Part shown: in pieces, positions 1-6,614 of the stretch | How the letters are laid out: each line of letters opens with the position of its first letter | Position numbering within the stretch: position 1 is the first letter of the stretch | Assembly (NCBI GenBank): GCA_002400675.1 | Contig: NVQY01000053.1 | Span: 5,667 to 13,458, forward strand | DNA from: Paracoccaceae bacterium | GTDB lineage: Bacteria; Pseudomonadota; Alphaproteobacteria; Rhodobacterales; Rhodobacteraceae | Length of the DNA stretch: 7,792 nt | Reading direction: 5' to 3' | Made by a program: the position numbers and the translations under genes | Notes under the pieces: model-generated | Told to the model about the DNA's origin: nothing | What the model saw: only the letters and a program-made list of their open reading frames with translations | Database searches by the model: none

Positions 1-658
1 TGCCGCGCGTGGTGGCATGGGTTCCGCATTGCGCCGGTGCCAGCATAAAGGCTCCGTTTTCGATCGCCCGCGCGCGCAGCAGAGTGTGCCAGTGCGCCGC
101 CCCCGTGACCGGGGTGAACGCCGACGGAGCGGTCAATATCCGCGCGCCAGCCTGCGCCAGCGCCTGATAAAGGTGAGCAAAGCGCATGTCATAACAGATG
201 CTAAGGCCAATCGCGCCAAAGGGCGTGTCGGCGAGAACCGCGCGTGCGCCGGGGCGATAACCTTCTGATTCGCGGTGGGTTTCGCGTTCGGTCACCTGCA
301 CGTCGTACATGTGTATCTTGTCATAACGCGTCCGGACGGTGCCATCCGGCCCGATCAGAAAGGACCGGTTGGCAAACCGCCCGTCCGCATCGTCGGTTTT
401 CAGGCCCAGCGATCCGATCAACAGCCAGATGCCCAGATCGCCTGCCTGTTCGCGCAAGGCGGCAAGCGTCGGGTCGTCCGGCTCAAGGTGCAACACTTCT
501 TGCTGTCTGGCCCGGCTGGTCGACACGCAATTGGTCACTTCGGGGGTCAGAACAAATTTGGCCCCGCGTCCGGCAGCCTCGGCCACAAACCCCTGCGTTA
601 CCGCGAGGTTGGCCAGCGGGTCATCGCCCGAATTCAGCTGAACAAGCGCGGTTTTCAT
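1..658 (-). CDS. Carbon-nitrogen hydrolase, Nit1-like (putative deaminated-glutathione amidase), 3'-truncated by window edge
   Basis: The reading frame starts at ATG 658-656 and is still open at base 1, giving 219 residues. Family members usually have about 270-280, so roughly the last 55-60 are outside the window. The nitrilase-superfamily triad is visible: Glu40 (TPEVTN), Lys114 (YDKIHMYD) and Cys155 (LSICYDMRF), plus the second conserved Glu at about 130. The late segment TGAAHWHTLLRARAIEN, followed by APAQCG, resembles Nit1 and bacterial YbeM-type enzymes more than Nit2 omega-amidase. Known Nit1/YbeM enzymes hydrolyse deaminated glutathione, a side product of transaminases, to 2-oxoglutarate and Cys-Gly in the cytosol. 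That substrate is inferred here; the fold and triad are clear. The start overlaps the grxC stop by one base (TGATG) and has no good ribosome binding site, so translation is probably coupled to grxC. Confidence 0.9.
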   Translation of the reverse strand, partial: MKTALVQLNSGDDPLANLAVTQGFVAEAAGRGAKFVLTPEVTNCVSTSRARQQEVLHLEPDDPTLAALREQAGDLGIWLLIGSLGLKTDDADGRFANRSFLIGPDGTVRTRYDKIHMYDVQVTERETHRESEGYRPGARAVLADTPFGAIGLSICYDMRFAHLYQALAQAGARILTAPSAFTPVTGAAHWHTLLRARAIENGAFMLAPAQCGTHATTRG

Positions 659-915
659 CATGCGGCCAGCAACGCGTCCAGCTTACCGGCCTGCTCCAGC
701 GCAAACAGATCGTCGCAGCCGCCCACATGGGTATCGCCGATAAAAATCTGCGGCACGGTACGCCCACCATTGGCGCGCTGAATCATCTCGGGCTTGCGGG
801 ACGGATTACGCATCACGTCAATCTCGGAAAAGTTCACACCTTTGGTTTTCAGCAACCGCTTGGCCGCGTGGCAGAATCCGCAAATTGGTGTGGTATAGAT
901 TTCGACTGTTTGCAT
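658..915 (-). CDS. grxC: Glutaredoxin 3 (GrxC)
   Basis: This is a complete 85-residue monothiol/dithiol-type glutaredoxin, the normal length for GrxC. It is a cytosolic thiol-disulfide oxidoreductase that reduces protein disulfides and glutathione mixed disulfides using GSH. Visible features are the beta strand VEIYTT (4-9), the active site Cys12-Gly-Phe-Cys15, the TVPQIFI cis-proline segment (53-59) and the GGCDD glutathione-binding motif (65-69). The dithiol motif is CGFC instead of the E. coli CPYC. Start ATG 915-913 is supported by AGGGA (929-925), 9 nt upstream. It lies 38 nt downstream of comF and overlaps the following Nit1-like hydrolase by one base, so the three genes probably form one transcription unit. 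The ribosome binding site lies within a predicted hairpin (924-953). Confidence 0.95.
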   Translation of the reverse strand: MQTVEIYTTPICGFCHAAKRLLKTKGVNFSEIDVMRNPSRKPEMIQRANGGRTVPQIFIGDTHVGGCDDLFALEQAGKLDALLAA

Positions 916-923
916 TTTTGGTG

Positions 924-953
924 ATCCCTAACATTTGTGCACTTGTCAGGGAT
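924..953 (-). promoter_or_regulatory. Predicted mRNA hairpin covering the grxC ribosome binding site
   Basis: Read on the minus strand, AUCCCUGACA (953-944) can pair with UGUUAGGGAU (933-924). This gives ten consecutive pairs, one of them G-U, around a 10-nt loop. The 3' arm contains the AGGGA ribosome binding site of grxC, and the 5' arm begins immediately after the comF stop codon (956-954). No U-tract follows, so it does not look like an intrinsic terminator. It could lower grxC initiation unless ribosomes finishing comF open it. The pairing is seen in the sequence; the role is inference and no energy was computed. Confidence 0.4.
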
Positions 954-1682
954 TTAGTCGTCCTTTGCAACGCGCGCCAGTGTCACGACAAAAATTTCGC
1001 GCGCACCACCGGCGCGGCAGGCCTCTGCACAAGCGGCCAGCGTGGCCCCCGAGGTCATCACATCATCCACCAAAAGCACCGACCGCGCCGCCATTCTGTG
1101 TCGCCGTTTCGGGTGTGGTTCGATGGTGCCGGCCATGTCGGCAAACCGGATTGCGGCACTTTTGCCGTCCTGCGGCGTGGTCCGTTTCGGGCGGATCAAC
1201 AGATCAGGGCACATGGCCAACCCCGTCGCCTGCGCCAGCGCCTGTGCCAACAGGGCCGACTGATTGTACCGCCGTTTCAACAGCCGCGACCAATGCAACG
1301 GCACCGGCGCGATCAACATGCCATCGTTCAGGAAAGGCCGCGCCGCACGCGCCAGCCAAAGCCCGGCAGGGCGGGCGATTTCCGGTCTGTCGCCGTGTTT
1401 CAGCGCCAAGATCATCTGGCGCGCGCGTTCCTTATAGATCATCGCCGCACGCCCCTGCGACCACGGGCGCGGTGTTTTCATGCACTCGTCGCACTCCAGC
1501 CGGAACCCGTCCGACTCCCCCGGCAAGGGCACCCCGCAGGCATCGCATACCGTGCCGCCGATAAACGGCGTGTCGCGCCAACAGGTGCCGCACAGACCAA
1601 AATCGCTTTCGACCATGACTCCGCAGCCCAGACAGCGCGGCGGGTAAAGCAGTTCAACAGCTGTTTGTATCCCGGCCCACAT
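954..1682 (-). CDS. comF: ComF family protein (double zinc-ribbon phosphoribosyltransferase)
   Basis: A 242-residue ComF/GntX-type protein. The N-terminal region carries four CxxC pairs (Cys17/20, 31/34, 46/49, 64/67), typical of the ComF zinc-ribbon domain. Residues 125-142 (APVPLHWSRLLKRRYNQS) are the family signature. The type I phosphoribosyltransferase PRPP loop is VLLVDDVMTSGAT (202-214). In naturally competent bacteria ComF is a cytosolic protein needed for DNA uptake or its processing; in other bacteria the role is unclear, and no other competence genes are in view. I chose ATG 1682-1680 (MWAGIQTAVELLYPPRC) because it matches the usual ComF start. The longer frame back to 1820 would run antisense through the divergent gene and has a low-complexity Gly/Arg-rich start. 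grxC follows after 38 nt. Confidence 0.92.
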   Translation of the reverse strand: MWAGIQTAVELLYPPRCLGCGVMVESDFGLCGTCWRDTPFIGGTVCDACGVPLPGESDGFRLECDECMKTPRPWSQGRAAMIYKERARQMILALKHGDRPEIARPAGLWLARAARPFLNDGMLIAPVPLHWSRLLKRRYNQSALLAQALAQATGLAMCPDLLIRPKRTTPQDGKSAAIRFADMAGTIEPHPKRRHRMAARSVLLVDDVMTSGATLAACAEACRAGGAREIFVVTLARVAKDD

Positions 1683-1699
1683 GACCCTAGTTTGCCCCC
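1683..1699. promoter_or_regulatory. 17-bp divergent gap between comF and the NDUFAF5-like gene
   Basis: The comF start (1682) and the plus-strand methyltransferase-like start (1700) are separated by only 17 bp. No sigma70-type promoter pair can fit inside it, so each promoter must lie within the opposite gene or further upstream, or the transcripts must be leaderless or nearly so. The gap contains AGGG (1687-1684 on the minus strand) very close to the comF ATG. The plus-strand gene has no recognisable Shine-Dalgarno sequence in the pyrimidine-rich bases before its ATG. Confidence 0.4.
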
Positions 1700-2518
1700 A
1701 TGACCAACACGCCCCCCCTGTTTGACCAAACCGCCCTGCGCCGCCACCGCGCCAAGGCCCGCCGTGACGCCCTGTTCCTGCACGATTTCGCCCGTGACGA
1801 GGTGCAGGATCGCATCGCAATGGTTAACAAGTCGTTTACCTCGGTGGCCATCGTCACGCCGTTCCCGGAAATCTGGCAACAGGATTTCCCCGATGCGGTG
1901 ATGGTTGCGGACACCGATACCCTTGATTTGCCGGTCGCTCAGTTTGATCTGATCATCCATGCCATGTGCCTGCATTGGGCCGATGACCCGGTTGGCCAGT
2001 TGATCCAGTGCCGCCGCGCCCTGAAAGAGGACGGGCTGTGCCTTGGCCTGTTGCTGGGTGGGCAAACACTGTCTGAATTGCGCGCGGTGTTGTCGCAGGC
2101 AGAGGCCACGGTCACGGGCGGCTTGTCTCCTCGGGTGTCGCCCATGGCCGAGATTCGCGACCTTGGCGGGTTGCTGTCGCGGGCCGGAATGTCCCTGACG
2201 GTGGCCGATTCGGTGCCTGTGAACACCACCTACCGCGACATGACCCACCTGATGCACGATCTGCGGGCGATGGGCGAAACCAACGCTCTGACTGGGCGTT
2301 TGCGCCAGCCGACCCGGCGGGCGGTGTTTGATCTGGCCTCGACGTTGTATCGCGATCATTTCGCCACCCCGGACGGGCGTATCCCGGCTAGTTTCGAGAT
2401 GATCTGCCTGACCGGCTGGTGCCCGTCCGACAACCAGCCCAAACCGCTGCGACCGGGATCGGCGCAGGTGCGGCTGGCAGATGCCCTGAAAGTGGCGGAA
2501 ACCAAACTGCCAGATTGA
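1700..2518 (+). CDS. NDUFAF5-family SAM methyltransferase-like protein (complex I assembly factor homologue)
   Basis: A 272-residue class I methyltransferase-like protein. The C-terminal two thirds closely resemble the mitochondrial complex I factor NDUFAF5: residues 107-128 (RALKEDG, then LGGQTLSELR), the run from GGLSPRVSP to DLGGLLSRAGM, DLRAMGE(T/S)NA, DGRIPASFE and a late RPGSA. NDUFAF5 is a mitochondrial matrix protein reported to hydroxylate an arginine of NDUFS7, the counterpart of bacterial NuoB. Post-motif features (Asp71, DLIIHAMCLHW at 83-93) fit a Rossmann methyltransferase. However, where the SAM-binding DxGxGxG loop belongs (about residues 46-60) the sequence is FTSVAIVTPFPEIW, with no glycine. 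Activity is therefore uncertain. It starts 17 bp from divergent comF, and hemH follows after 53 bp on the same strand. It could otherwise be a BioC-like relative, but the NDUFAF5 match is better. Confidence 0.85.
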   Translation: MTNTPPLFDQTALRRHRAKARRDALFLHDFARDEVQDRIAMVNKSFTSVAIVTPFPEIWQQDFPDAVMVADTDTLDLPVAQFDLIIHAMCLHWADDPVGQLIQCRRALKEDGLCLGLLLGGQTLSELRAVLSQAEATVTGGLSPRVSPMAEIRDLGGLLSRAGMSLTVADSVPVNTTYRDMTHLMHDLRAMGETNALTGRLRQPTRRAVFDLASTLYRDHFATPDGRIPASFEMICLTGWCPSDNQPKPLRPGSAQVRLADALKVAETKLPD

Positions 2519-2571
2519 CCCGCCCGCAAAAGCGTTTATCTGCATCGCCAACACGCGCATTGGAAACCTGA

Positions 2572-3600
2572 ATGCCTGACCAAGATACCCACACCGCGCC
2601 CGAACCGGGCAAGATCGGCGTTCTGCTGGCCAATCTGGGCACGCCGGACGGCTATGACTATTGGTCAATGCGCCGTTACTTAGGCGAATTTCTGTCTGAC
2701 AAGCGGGTGATCGATTACCCTTCGTGGAAGTGGCAGCCGTTGCTGCAACTGGTGATCCTATCCAAGCGCCCGTTCACATCGGGCGTGGATTACAAGTCGA
2801 TCTGGAACGAAGCCGCCGACGAAAGTCCGCTGATGACCATCACCAAGGCGCAAACGGCCAAGATCGCCGAAACCCTTGAGGCAGTGCATGGCGATCAGGT
2901 CATGGTCGATTTCTGTATGCGCTATGGTAACCCATCCACCCAATCGAAAGTGCGGCAAATGATTGATGCCGGGTGTCGCAAGATCCTGTTTTTCCCGCTG
3001 TATCCGCAATATGCCGGGGCCACTACGGCCACCGCCAACGACGCGTTCTTTGCCGCCCTCGGGGTGGAAAAATGGCAACCCACCGCCCGCACGGTCGAGG
3101 CCTATCACGCCCAACCCGCCTACATCGACGCGCTGGCCGCGTCGATTGAACGCGCTTATGGTGATCTGGGCTGGCGACCGGACGTGCTGGTCTGTTCCTA
3201 CCACGGCATGCCAGAGCGATACGTGGCCGAAGGCGACCCCTATTACGACCACTGCCGCGAAACCACGCGCCTGTTGCGGTTAAAGCTGGGCTGGGACGAC
3301 AGCGAAATCATATCGACCTTTCAGTCGCAATTCGGACCCGAAGAGTGGCTGAAACCGGCGACAGTGGACGAAGTGGCGCGCCTTGCCCAAAGTGGCAAGA
3401 AAAGCATGGCCATATGCTCTCCCGCGTTTTCGGCCGATTGCATCGAAACACTGGTCGAGATCGAAGAAGAGATTAAGGAAAGCTTTGAATCGGCGGGCGG
3501 CGAACGGTTCGCCTATGTGCCCTGCCTGAACGATGAGCCTGCGCATATCTCTGCGCTGTGCGACGTCATCGAGCAGAATTTAAAGGGCTGGCTGGGCTAA
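2572..3600 (+). CDS. hemH: Ferrochelatase (protoheme ferro-lyase)
   Basis: A full-length 342-residue ferrochelatase, which inserts Fe(II) into protoporphyrin IX in the last step of protoheme synthesis. The N-terminal [11 protein letters not shown] (17-27) and the [14 protein letters not shown] region (141-154) are family signatures. The catalytic metal-binding histidine is His211 in [11 protein letters not shown], and the acidic partner is Glu292 in [23 protein letters not shown] (248-255) is also typical. The segment before FSADC reads SPA where many homologues have CPG. No C-terminal cysteine cluster for a [2Fe-2S] centre is visible. ATG 2572 has GGAAA about 6 nt upstream (2561-2565). The gene is probably co-transcribed with the NDUFAF5-like gene. 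Its TAA overlaps the stop of the convergent sugar dehydrogenase. Confidence 0.98.
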   Translation: MPDQDTHTAPEPGKIGVLLANLGTPDGYDYWSMRRYLGEFLSDKRVIDYPSWKWQPLLQLVILSKRPFTSGVDYKSIWNEAADESPLMTITKAQTAKIAETLEAVHGDQVMVDFCMRYGNPSTQSKVRQMIDAGCRKILFFPLYPQYAGATTATANDAFFAALGVEKWQPTARTVEAYHAQPAYIDALAASIERAYGDLGWRPDVLVCSYHGMPERYVAEGDPYYDHCRETTRLLRLKLGWDDSEIISTFQSQFGPEEWLKPATVDEVARLAQSGKKSMAICSPAFSADCIETLVEIEEEIKESFESAGGERFAYVPCLNDEPAHISALCDVIEQNLKGWLG

Positions 3601-4883
3601 AGCCGCAAGTCTGAGTCGTCGATGTCCAACACTGATTTCAGGTCATAGAAAACATGCGGGGTCGCGCCGTAACTGTGCAGGGCTTGCGCGCCCTTGTCGC
3701 GAAAATCTTCGTGGGCGACGGCCAGAACGATGCCGTCATAAGCCCCTGACTCGGGGGATTGCAGCAGGTCAATACCGTATTCCTGGCTTGCCTCATACGC
3801 ATCGGCCCAGGGGTCGAACACATCGACCGCAACGCCGAATTCCTGCAATTCGCGCACCACGTCAATGACCCGCGTATTGCGCAGATCGGGGCAGTTTTCC
3901 TTGAACGTCAGTCCCAGTATCAGCACCCGCGCGCCGTTGACCTGAATGCGCTTTTTCAGCATCGCCTTGACCATCTGCCCGGCGACAAAATCGCCCATGC
4001 CGTCATTCAGACGACGCCCGGCCAGAATGATTTGCGGCAGATACCCCACCTGTTCGGCCTTATGGGTCAGGTAATAGGGGTCGACGCTGATGCAATGCCC
4101 GCCCACCAGACCGGGGCGAAACGGCAGGAAATTCCACTTGGTTCCGGCGGCTTTCAGGACCGCTTCGGTGTCCAGATCAAGCCGGTCAAAGATGATCGCC
4201 AACTCGTTCATCAGGGCAATGTTCAGATCGCGCTGGGTGTTTTCGATCACCTTGGCGGCCTCGGCCACACGAATGCTTTCGGCGCGATAGGTGCCCGCCG
4301 GGATGATCGCGCCGTACATGGCTTCGATCACATCCGCCGCCGCCGTCGTGGACCCGGACACCACCTTGAGGATATCCGGCAGCCGCCGGGTCTTGTCGCC
4401 CGGATTGATGCGTTCGGGGCTGTAGCCGACAAAGAAATCCGTATTGAACCGCAGGCCTGATTGCGCCTCAAGGATCGGCACGCATTCCTCTTCGGTGGCG
4501 CCGGGGAACACGGTGGATTCAAACACCACGATGTCGTCTTTCTTCAGAACTGACCCCACGGTCGCAGAGGCCAGGCGCAGCGGGGAAAGGTCGGGGCGTT
4601 TGCTGGCATCAATCGGGGTTGGCACGGTGACCACGTAAAAGGTGCAGTCGGCAAGATCGCCCAATTCCCAGCTTAGGGTCAGGTGTTTGGCGGCGTTCAA
4701 CTCTTGGGCGGAAACCTCGCGGGTGGCGTCATTGCCGGCGCGCACCTGTGCGATCCGTTCGGGGTTGATGTCAAACCCCACGGTTTCGAACTGACGGCCA
4801 AATTCGACCGCCAGCGGCAGGCCCACATAGCCCAACCCGATCACCGCGACCTTTTGTTCAGCAGGAATACGCAGCGCGTTCAT
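3597..4883 (-). CDS. tviB: UDP-N-acetylhexosamine 6-dehydrogenase (TviB/WbpA-type nucleotide-sugar dehydrogenase)
   Basis: A 428-residue member of the UDP-glucose/GDP-mannose dehydrogenase family, normal in length. It oxidises C6 of a UDP-sugar to the carboxylate with two NAD+. The N-terminal Rossmann motif is [17 protein letters not shown] (12-28). The central domain holds [20 protein letters not shown] (208-227) with the conserved Lys211 and Asn215, and the catalytic Cys264 in [12 protein letters not shown]. The C-terminal domain has [15 protein letters not shown] (324-338). The [10 protein letters not shown] signature and the KxxENTQRDxNIAxxNE motif favour the TviB/WbpA/WbpO group (UDP-GlcNAc or UDP-GalNAc) over plain UDP-glucose dehydrogenase; the exact substrate is inferred. 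Start ATG 4883-4881 overlaps the stop of the upstream epimerase by 4 nt (ATGA), implying coupled translation. A longer frame to 4991 lies inside that epimerase. Its stop interlocks with that of hemH. Confidence 0.88.
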   Translation of the reverse strand: MNALRIPAEQKVAVIGLGYVGLPLAVEFGRQFETVGFDINPERIAQVRAGNDATREVSAQELNAAKHLTLSWELGDLADCTFYVVTVPTPIDASKRPDLSPLRLASATVGSVLKKDDIVVFESTVFPGATEEECVPILEAQSGLRFNTDFFVGYSPERINPGDKTRRLPDILKVVSGSTTAAADVIEAMYGAIIPAGTYRAESIRVAEAAKVIENTQRDLNIALMNELAIIFDRLDLDTEAVLKAAGTKWNFLPFRPGLVGGHCISVDPYYLTHKAEQVGYLPQIILAGRRLNDGMGDFVAGQMVKAMLKKRIQVNGARVLILGLTFKENCPDLRNTRVIDVVRELQEFGVAVDVFDPWADAYEASQEYGIDLLQSPESGAYDGIVLAVAHEDFRDKGAQALHSYGATPHVFYDLKSVLDIDDSDLRL

Positions 4884-5893
4884 TTGTTGTAATAATCCCG
4901 GAACCAAGTGACAAATTCGGCAACCCCATCGCGGATATCGGTCTGCGGCTTGTACCCGGTCAGGTTCATCAACAGATCGGCATTGGCCCATGTGGCGGGC
5001 ACGTCGCCCATCTGCATATCCATATAATTCCGCTTGGCCTTCATGCCCAACGCGTCCTCAATGGCCTCGACAAAATCCATCAGCCGCACTTTGTCCGAGT
5101 TGCCGATATTGACCACCCGGAACGGAGCGGCGGGCGACAGGCTGTCCCATGCGGGGATTTCCGCGTCCGGTTCGGGGCGTACCGGCACCGCGTCGATCAA
5201 CAGGCGGATGCCACGCACAAGGTCGTCCACATGGGTGAAATCGCGGTACATGTTGCCGTGGTTATAGATGTCGATGGGCCGATCATCGAGGATCGCATCG
5301 ACGAATTTGAACAACGCCAGATCCGGGCGCCCCCACGGGCCGTAAACGGTAAAGAACCGGAACATGGTGGTCGGCAGGTCCCACAGATGGGCATAGGAAT
5401 GGCCCATCGCCTCGTTCGCCTTCTTGGTGGCGGCATAGATCGTCAGGGGCGTGTCGGCCTTGTCGGTCTCGGCAAATGGCATGTCGGTGTTGGCGCCGTA
5501 CACGGACGAGGTTGACGCCATCAGCAGGTGTTTGACCTTCAACTCACGTGCCGCCTCCATCACGTTAAAGGTGCCCACCACGTTGCTTTCGATATAGGCG
5601 CGCGGGTTTTCCAGCGAATAGCGTACCCCGGCCTGCGCGGCGAGGTGAACGATGATGTCGGGGGCGAAATCTGCGGCCATGCTTTGAAAGGCGGCGTTGT
5701 CCTCCAACATGCCTTCGGTGGCGGTAAAGCCGTCGTTCTGGAGCAACATCTGATGGCGCCGCCGTTTCAGCGCCACATCGTAGTAATCGGTCATGCCGTC
5801 AAAGCCATGCACGCGGAATCCATCGGTCAAAAGGACGCGGGCCAGATGATAGCCAATAAAGCCGGCGGTGCCGGTGATCAGAACTTTGGTCAT
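4880..5893 (-). CDS. NAD-dependent nucleotide-sugar 4-epimerase (UDP-glucuronate 4-epimerase/GAE-like, extended SDR)
   Basis: A 337-residue extended short-chain dehydrogenase/reductase, typical in length. The NAD-binding glycine motif GTAGFIG is at residues 8-14. The active site is the Ser/Thr cluster STSSVYG (127-133) with Tyr153 and Lys157 (YAATK). The segments DYYDVALK (36-43), [12 protein letters not shown] (180-191) and YRDFTHVDD (216-224) are hallmarks of the UDP-glucuronate 4-epimerase (CapI/LspL) group. Such enzymes interconvert UDP-glucuronate and UDP-galacturonate in the cytosol for capsule, LPS or exopolysaccharide. Paired with a TviB-type dehydrogenase, UDP-GlcNAcA to UDP-GalNAcA is an alternative reaction that sequence alone does not exclude. 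Start ATG 5893-5891 gives the standard MTKVLITG beginning but lacks a clear ribosome binding site. It is 79 nt downstream of maiA, with an inverted repeat between them. Confidence 0.9.
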   Translation of the reverse strand: MTKVLITGTAGFIGYHLARVLLTDGFRVHGFDGMTDYYDVALKRRRHQMLLQNDGFTATEGMLEDNAAFQSMAADFAPDIIVHLAAQAGVRYSLENPRAYIESNVVGTFNVMEAARELKVKHLLMASTSSVYGANTDMPFAETDKADTPLTIYAATKKANEAMGHSYAHLWDLPTTMFRFFTVYGPWGRPDLALFKFVDAILDDRPIDIYNHGNMYRDFTHVDDLVRGIRLLIDAVPVRPEPDAEIPAWDSLSPAAPFRVVNIGNSDKVRLMDFVEAIEDALGMKAKRNYMDMQMGDVPATWANADLLMNLTGYKPQTDIRDGVAEFVTWFRDYYNK

Positions 5894-5903
5894 ATGTCAG
5901 TCG

Positions 5904-5932
5904 CAGTCACATTTGTTCAGGGTTGGTGACTG
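5904..5932. promoter_or_regulatory. Inverted repeat upstream of the epimerase-dehydrogenase pair
   Basis: CAGTCAC (5904-5910) and GTGACTG (5926-5932) are perfect 7-bp inverted arms with a 15-nt spacer, in the 79-bp gap between the maiA stop and the epimerase start. The repeat ends 10 nt before the epimerase ATG. There is no T-tract after either arm, so an intrinsic terminator is unlikely. It could be an operator half-site pair or an mRNA stem near the initiation site, or chance. I see no convincing -35/-10 pair in the gap. Confidence 0.3.
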
Positions 5933-5972
5933 TTAGCGGATTTGCCCGGCGCATGGAACCGGTGGTTGCGCA

Positions 5973-6614
5973 TCAACTGTCCGGTTTGACAACATCCGGG
6001 TGGGCATCGGCAAAGGCGGGGATGTTGGCGCAAGCGGCCTCGACCGCCAGAATGCGTGGCAGGTCGGAATAATCCACCCCCCAGCGGTCCGCATTGTATA
6101 GCTGTGGCATCAGACAGATGTCCGCCAACCCCGGCGCGTCGCCAGTGCAAAGCGGGGCTTGGGTGAACCGGCCCAACATGGCCTCGAACGCTTGCAGGCC
6201 GGGGCGGATGAACCGGCCCATCCATTCCTCGCGGATGCCTTCGCGGTTTTCCATCATCCCGGCGACAACCTTGACCACATGCAGATTGCACACCGGATGC
6301 AGGTCCACTGCGATGGCCTGCGCCAGCGCCTGTGCCTTGGCCCGCGCGCCGGGGGCAGTTGGCAACAGGCCAAGATCGCGGGTCGTGTCGAGGTATTCCA
6401 GTATCGCCAGCGATTGGGTAAATTGCTGATCGTCGATGTCCAGCACCGGCACAAAGCCTTGGGGATTGCGCCCCAGATGTTCGGGCGATTTCTGCGCGCC
6501 TTTGACCAGATCGACAGAAACCGAACGATAGGCAATCCCCGCCATATTCAGCGCAATGCGCACCCGGTAGCTGGCCGAGGATCGCCAATAGTCAAACAGT
6601 ACGGTTTCGCTCAT
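5973..6614 (-). CDS. maiA: Maleylacetoacetate isomerase (zeta-class glutathione S-transferase)
   Basis: A 213-residue zeta-class GST, normal in length. The enzyme uses GSH to isomerise maleylacetoacetate to fumarylacetoacetate in tyrosine/phenylalanine (homogentisate) breakdown, in the cytosol. The N-terminal thioredoxin-like domain has the family motif RSSASYRVRIAL (11-22), GFVPVL with cis-Pro56, and Gln67-Ser68 for binding the gamma-glutamyl group. The helical domain has DLHPVCNLHV (104-113) and LADICLMPQ (163-171). The usual SSCS motif reads SSAS here, so the conserved cysteine is Ala14. ATG 6614-6612 is preceded by GAGAGG 5 nt upstream. No homogentisate dioxygenase or fumarylacetoacetase gene is adjacent. 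The epimerase follows after 79 nt on the same strand; a DJ-1-like gene diverges from its start. Another zeta-GST dechlorination or isomerisation role cannot be excluded. Confidence 0.92.
   Translation of the reverse strand: MSETVLFDYWRSSASYRVRIALNMAGIAYRSVSVDLVKGAQKSPEHLGRNPQGFVPVLDIDDQQFTQSLAILEYLDTTRDLGLLPTAPGARAKAQALAQAIAVDLHPVCNLHVVKVVAGMMENREGIREEWMGRFIRPGLQAFEAMLGRFTQAPLCTGDAPGLADICLMPQLYNADRWGVDYSDLPRILAVEAACANIPAFADAHPDVVKPDS

Noticed and set aside
244..924. Plus-strand open frame of 226 codons over the Nit1-like and grxC genes
   Set aside because: It is antisense to both genes with complete active-site motifs and encodes an Arg/Pro-rich sequence with no domain.
1683..1820. 46-residue N-terminal extension of ComF to an ATG at 1820
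   Set aside because: The extension is Gly/Arg-rich, antisense to the divergent gene, and the ATG at 1682 gives the standard ComF N-terminus.
1478..2668. Long minus-strand open frame of 396 codons across comF, the NDUFAF5-like gene and the hemH start
   Set aside because: It is antisense to two genes with clear family matches, its product is Arg/Gln/His-rich without recognisable domains, and such frames are expected in GC-rich DNA.
3759..4460. Plus-strand open frame of 233 codons inside the sugar dehydrogenase
   Set aside because: It is a shadow of the high-GC dehydrogenase gene; the His/Gly/Gln-rich product has no recognisable motif.
4884..4991. 36-residue N-terminal extension of the sugar dehydrogenase
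   Set aside because: It lies out of frame inside the epimerase 3' end; the ATGA overlap at 4880-4883 is a classic coupled start and the Rossmann motif follows it at the expected distance.
5917..6588. 223-codon minus-strand frame overlapping maiA
   Set aside because: It is a different frame of the same strand under a clear zeta-GST gene, and its product is low-complexity Pro/Arg/Gly-rich.
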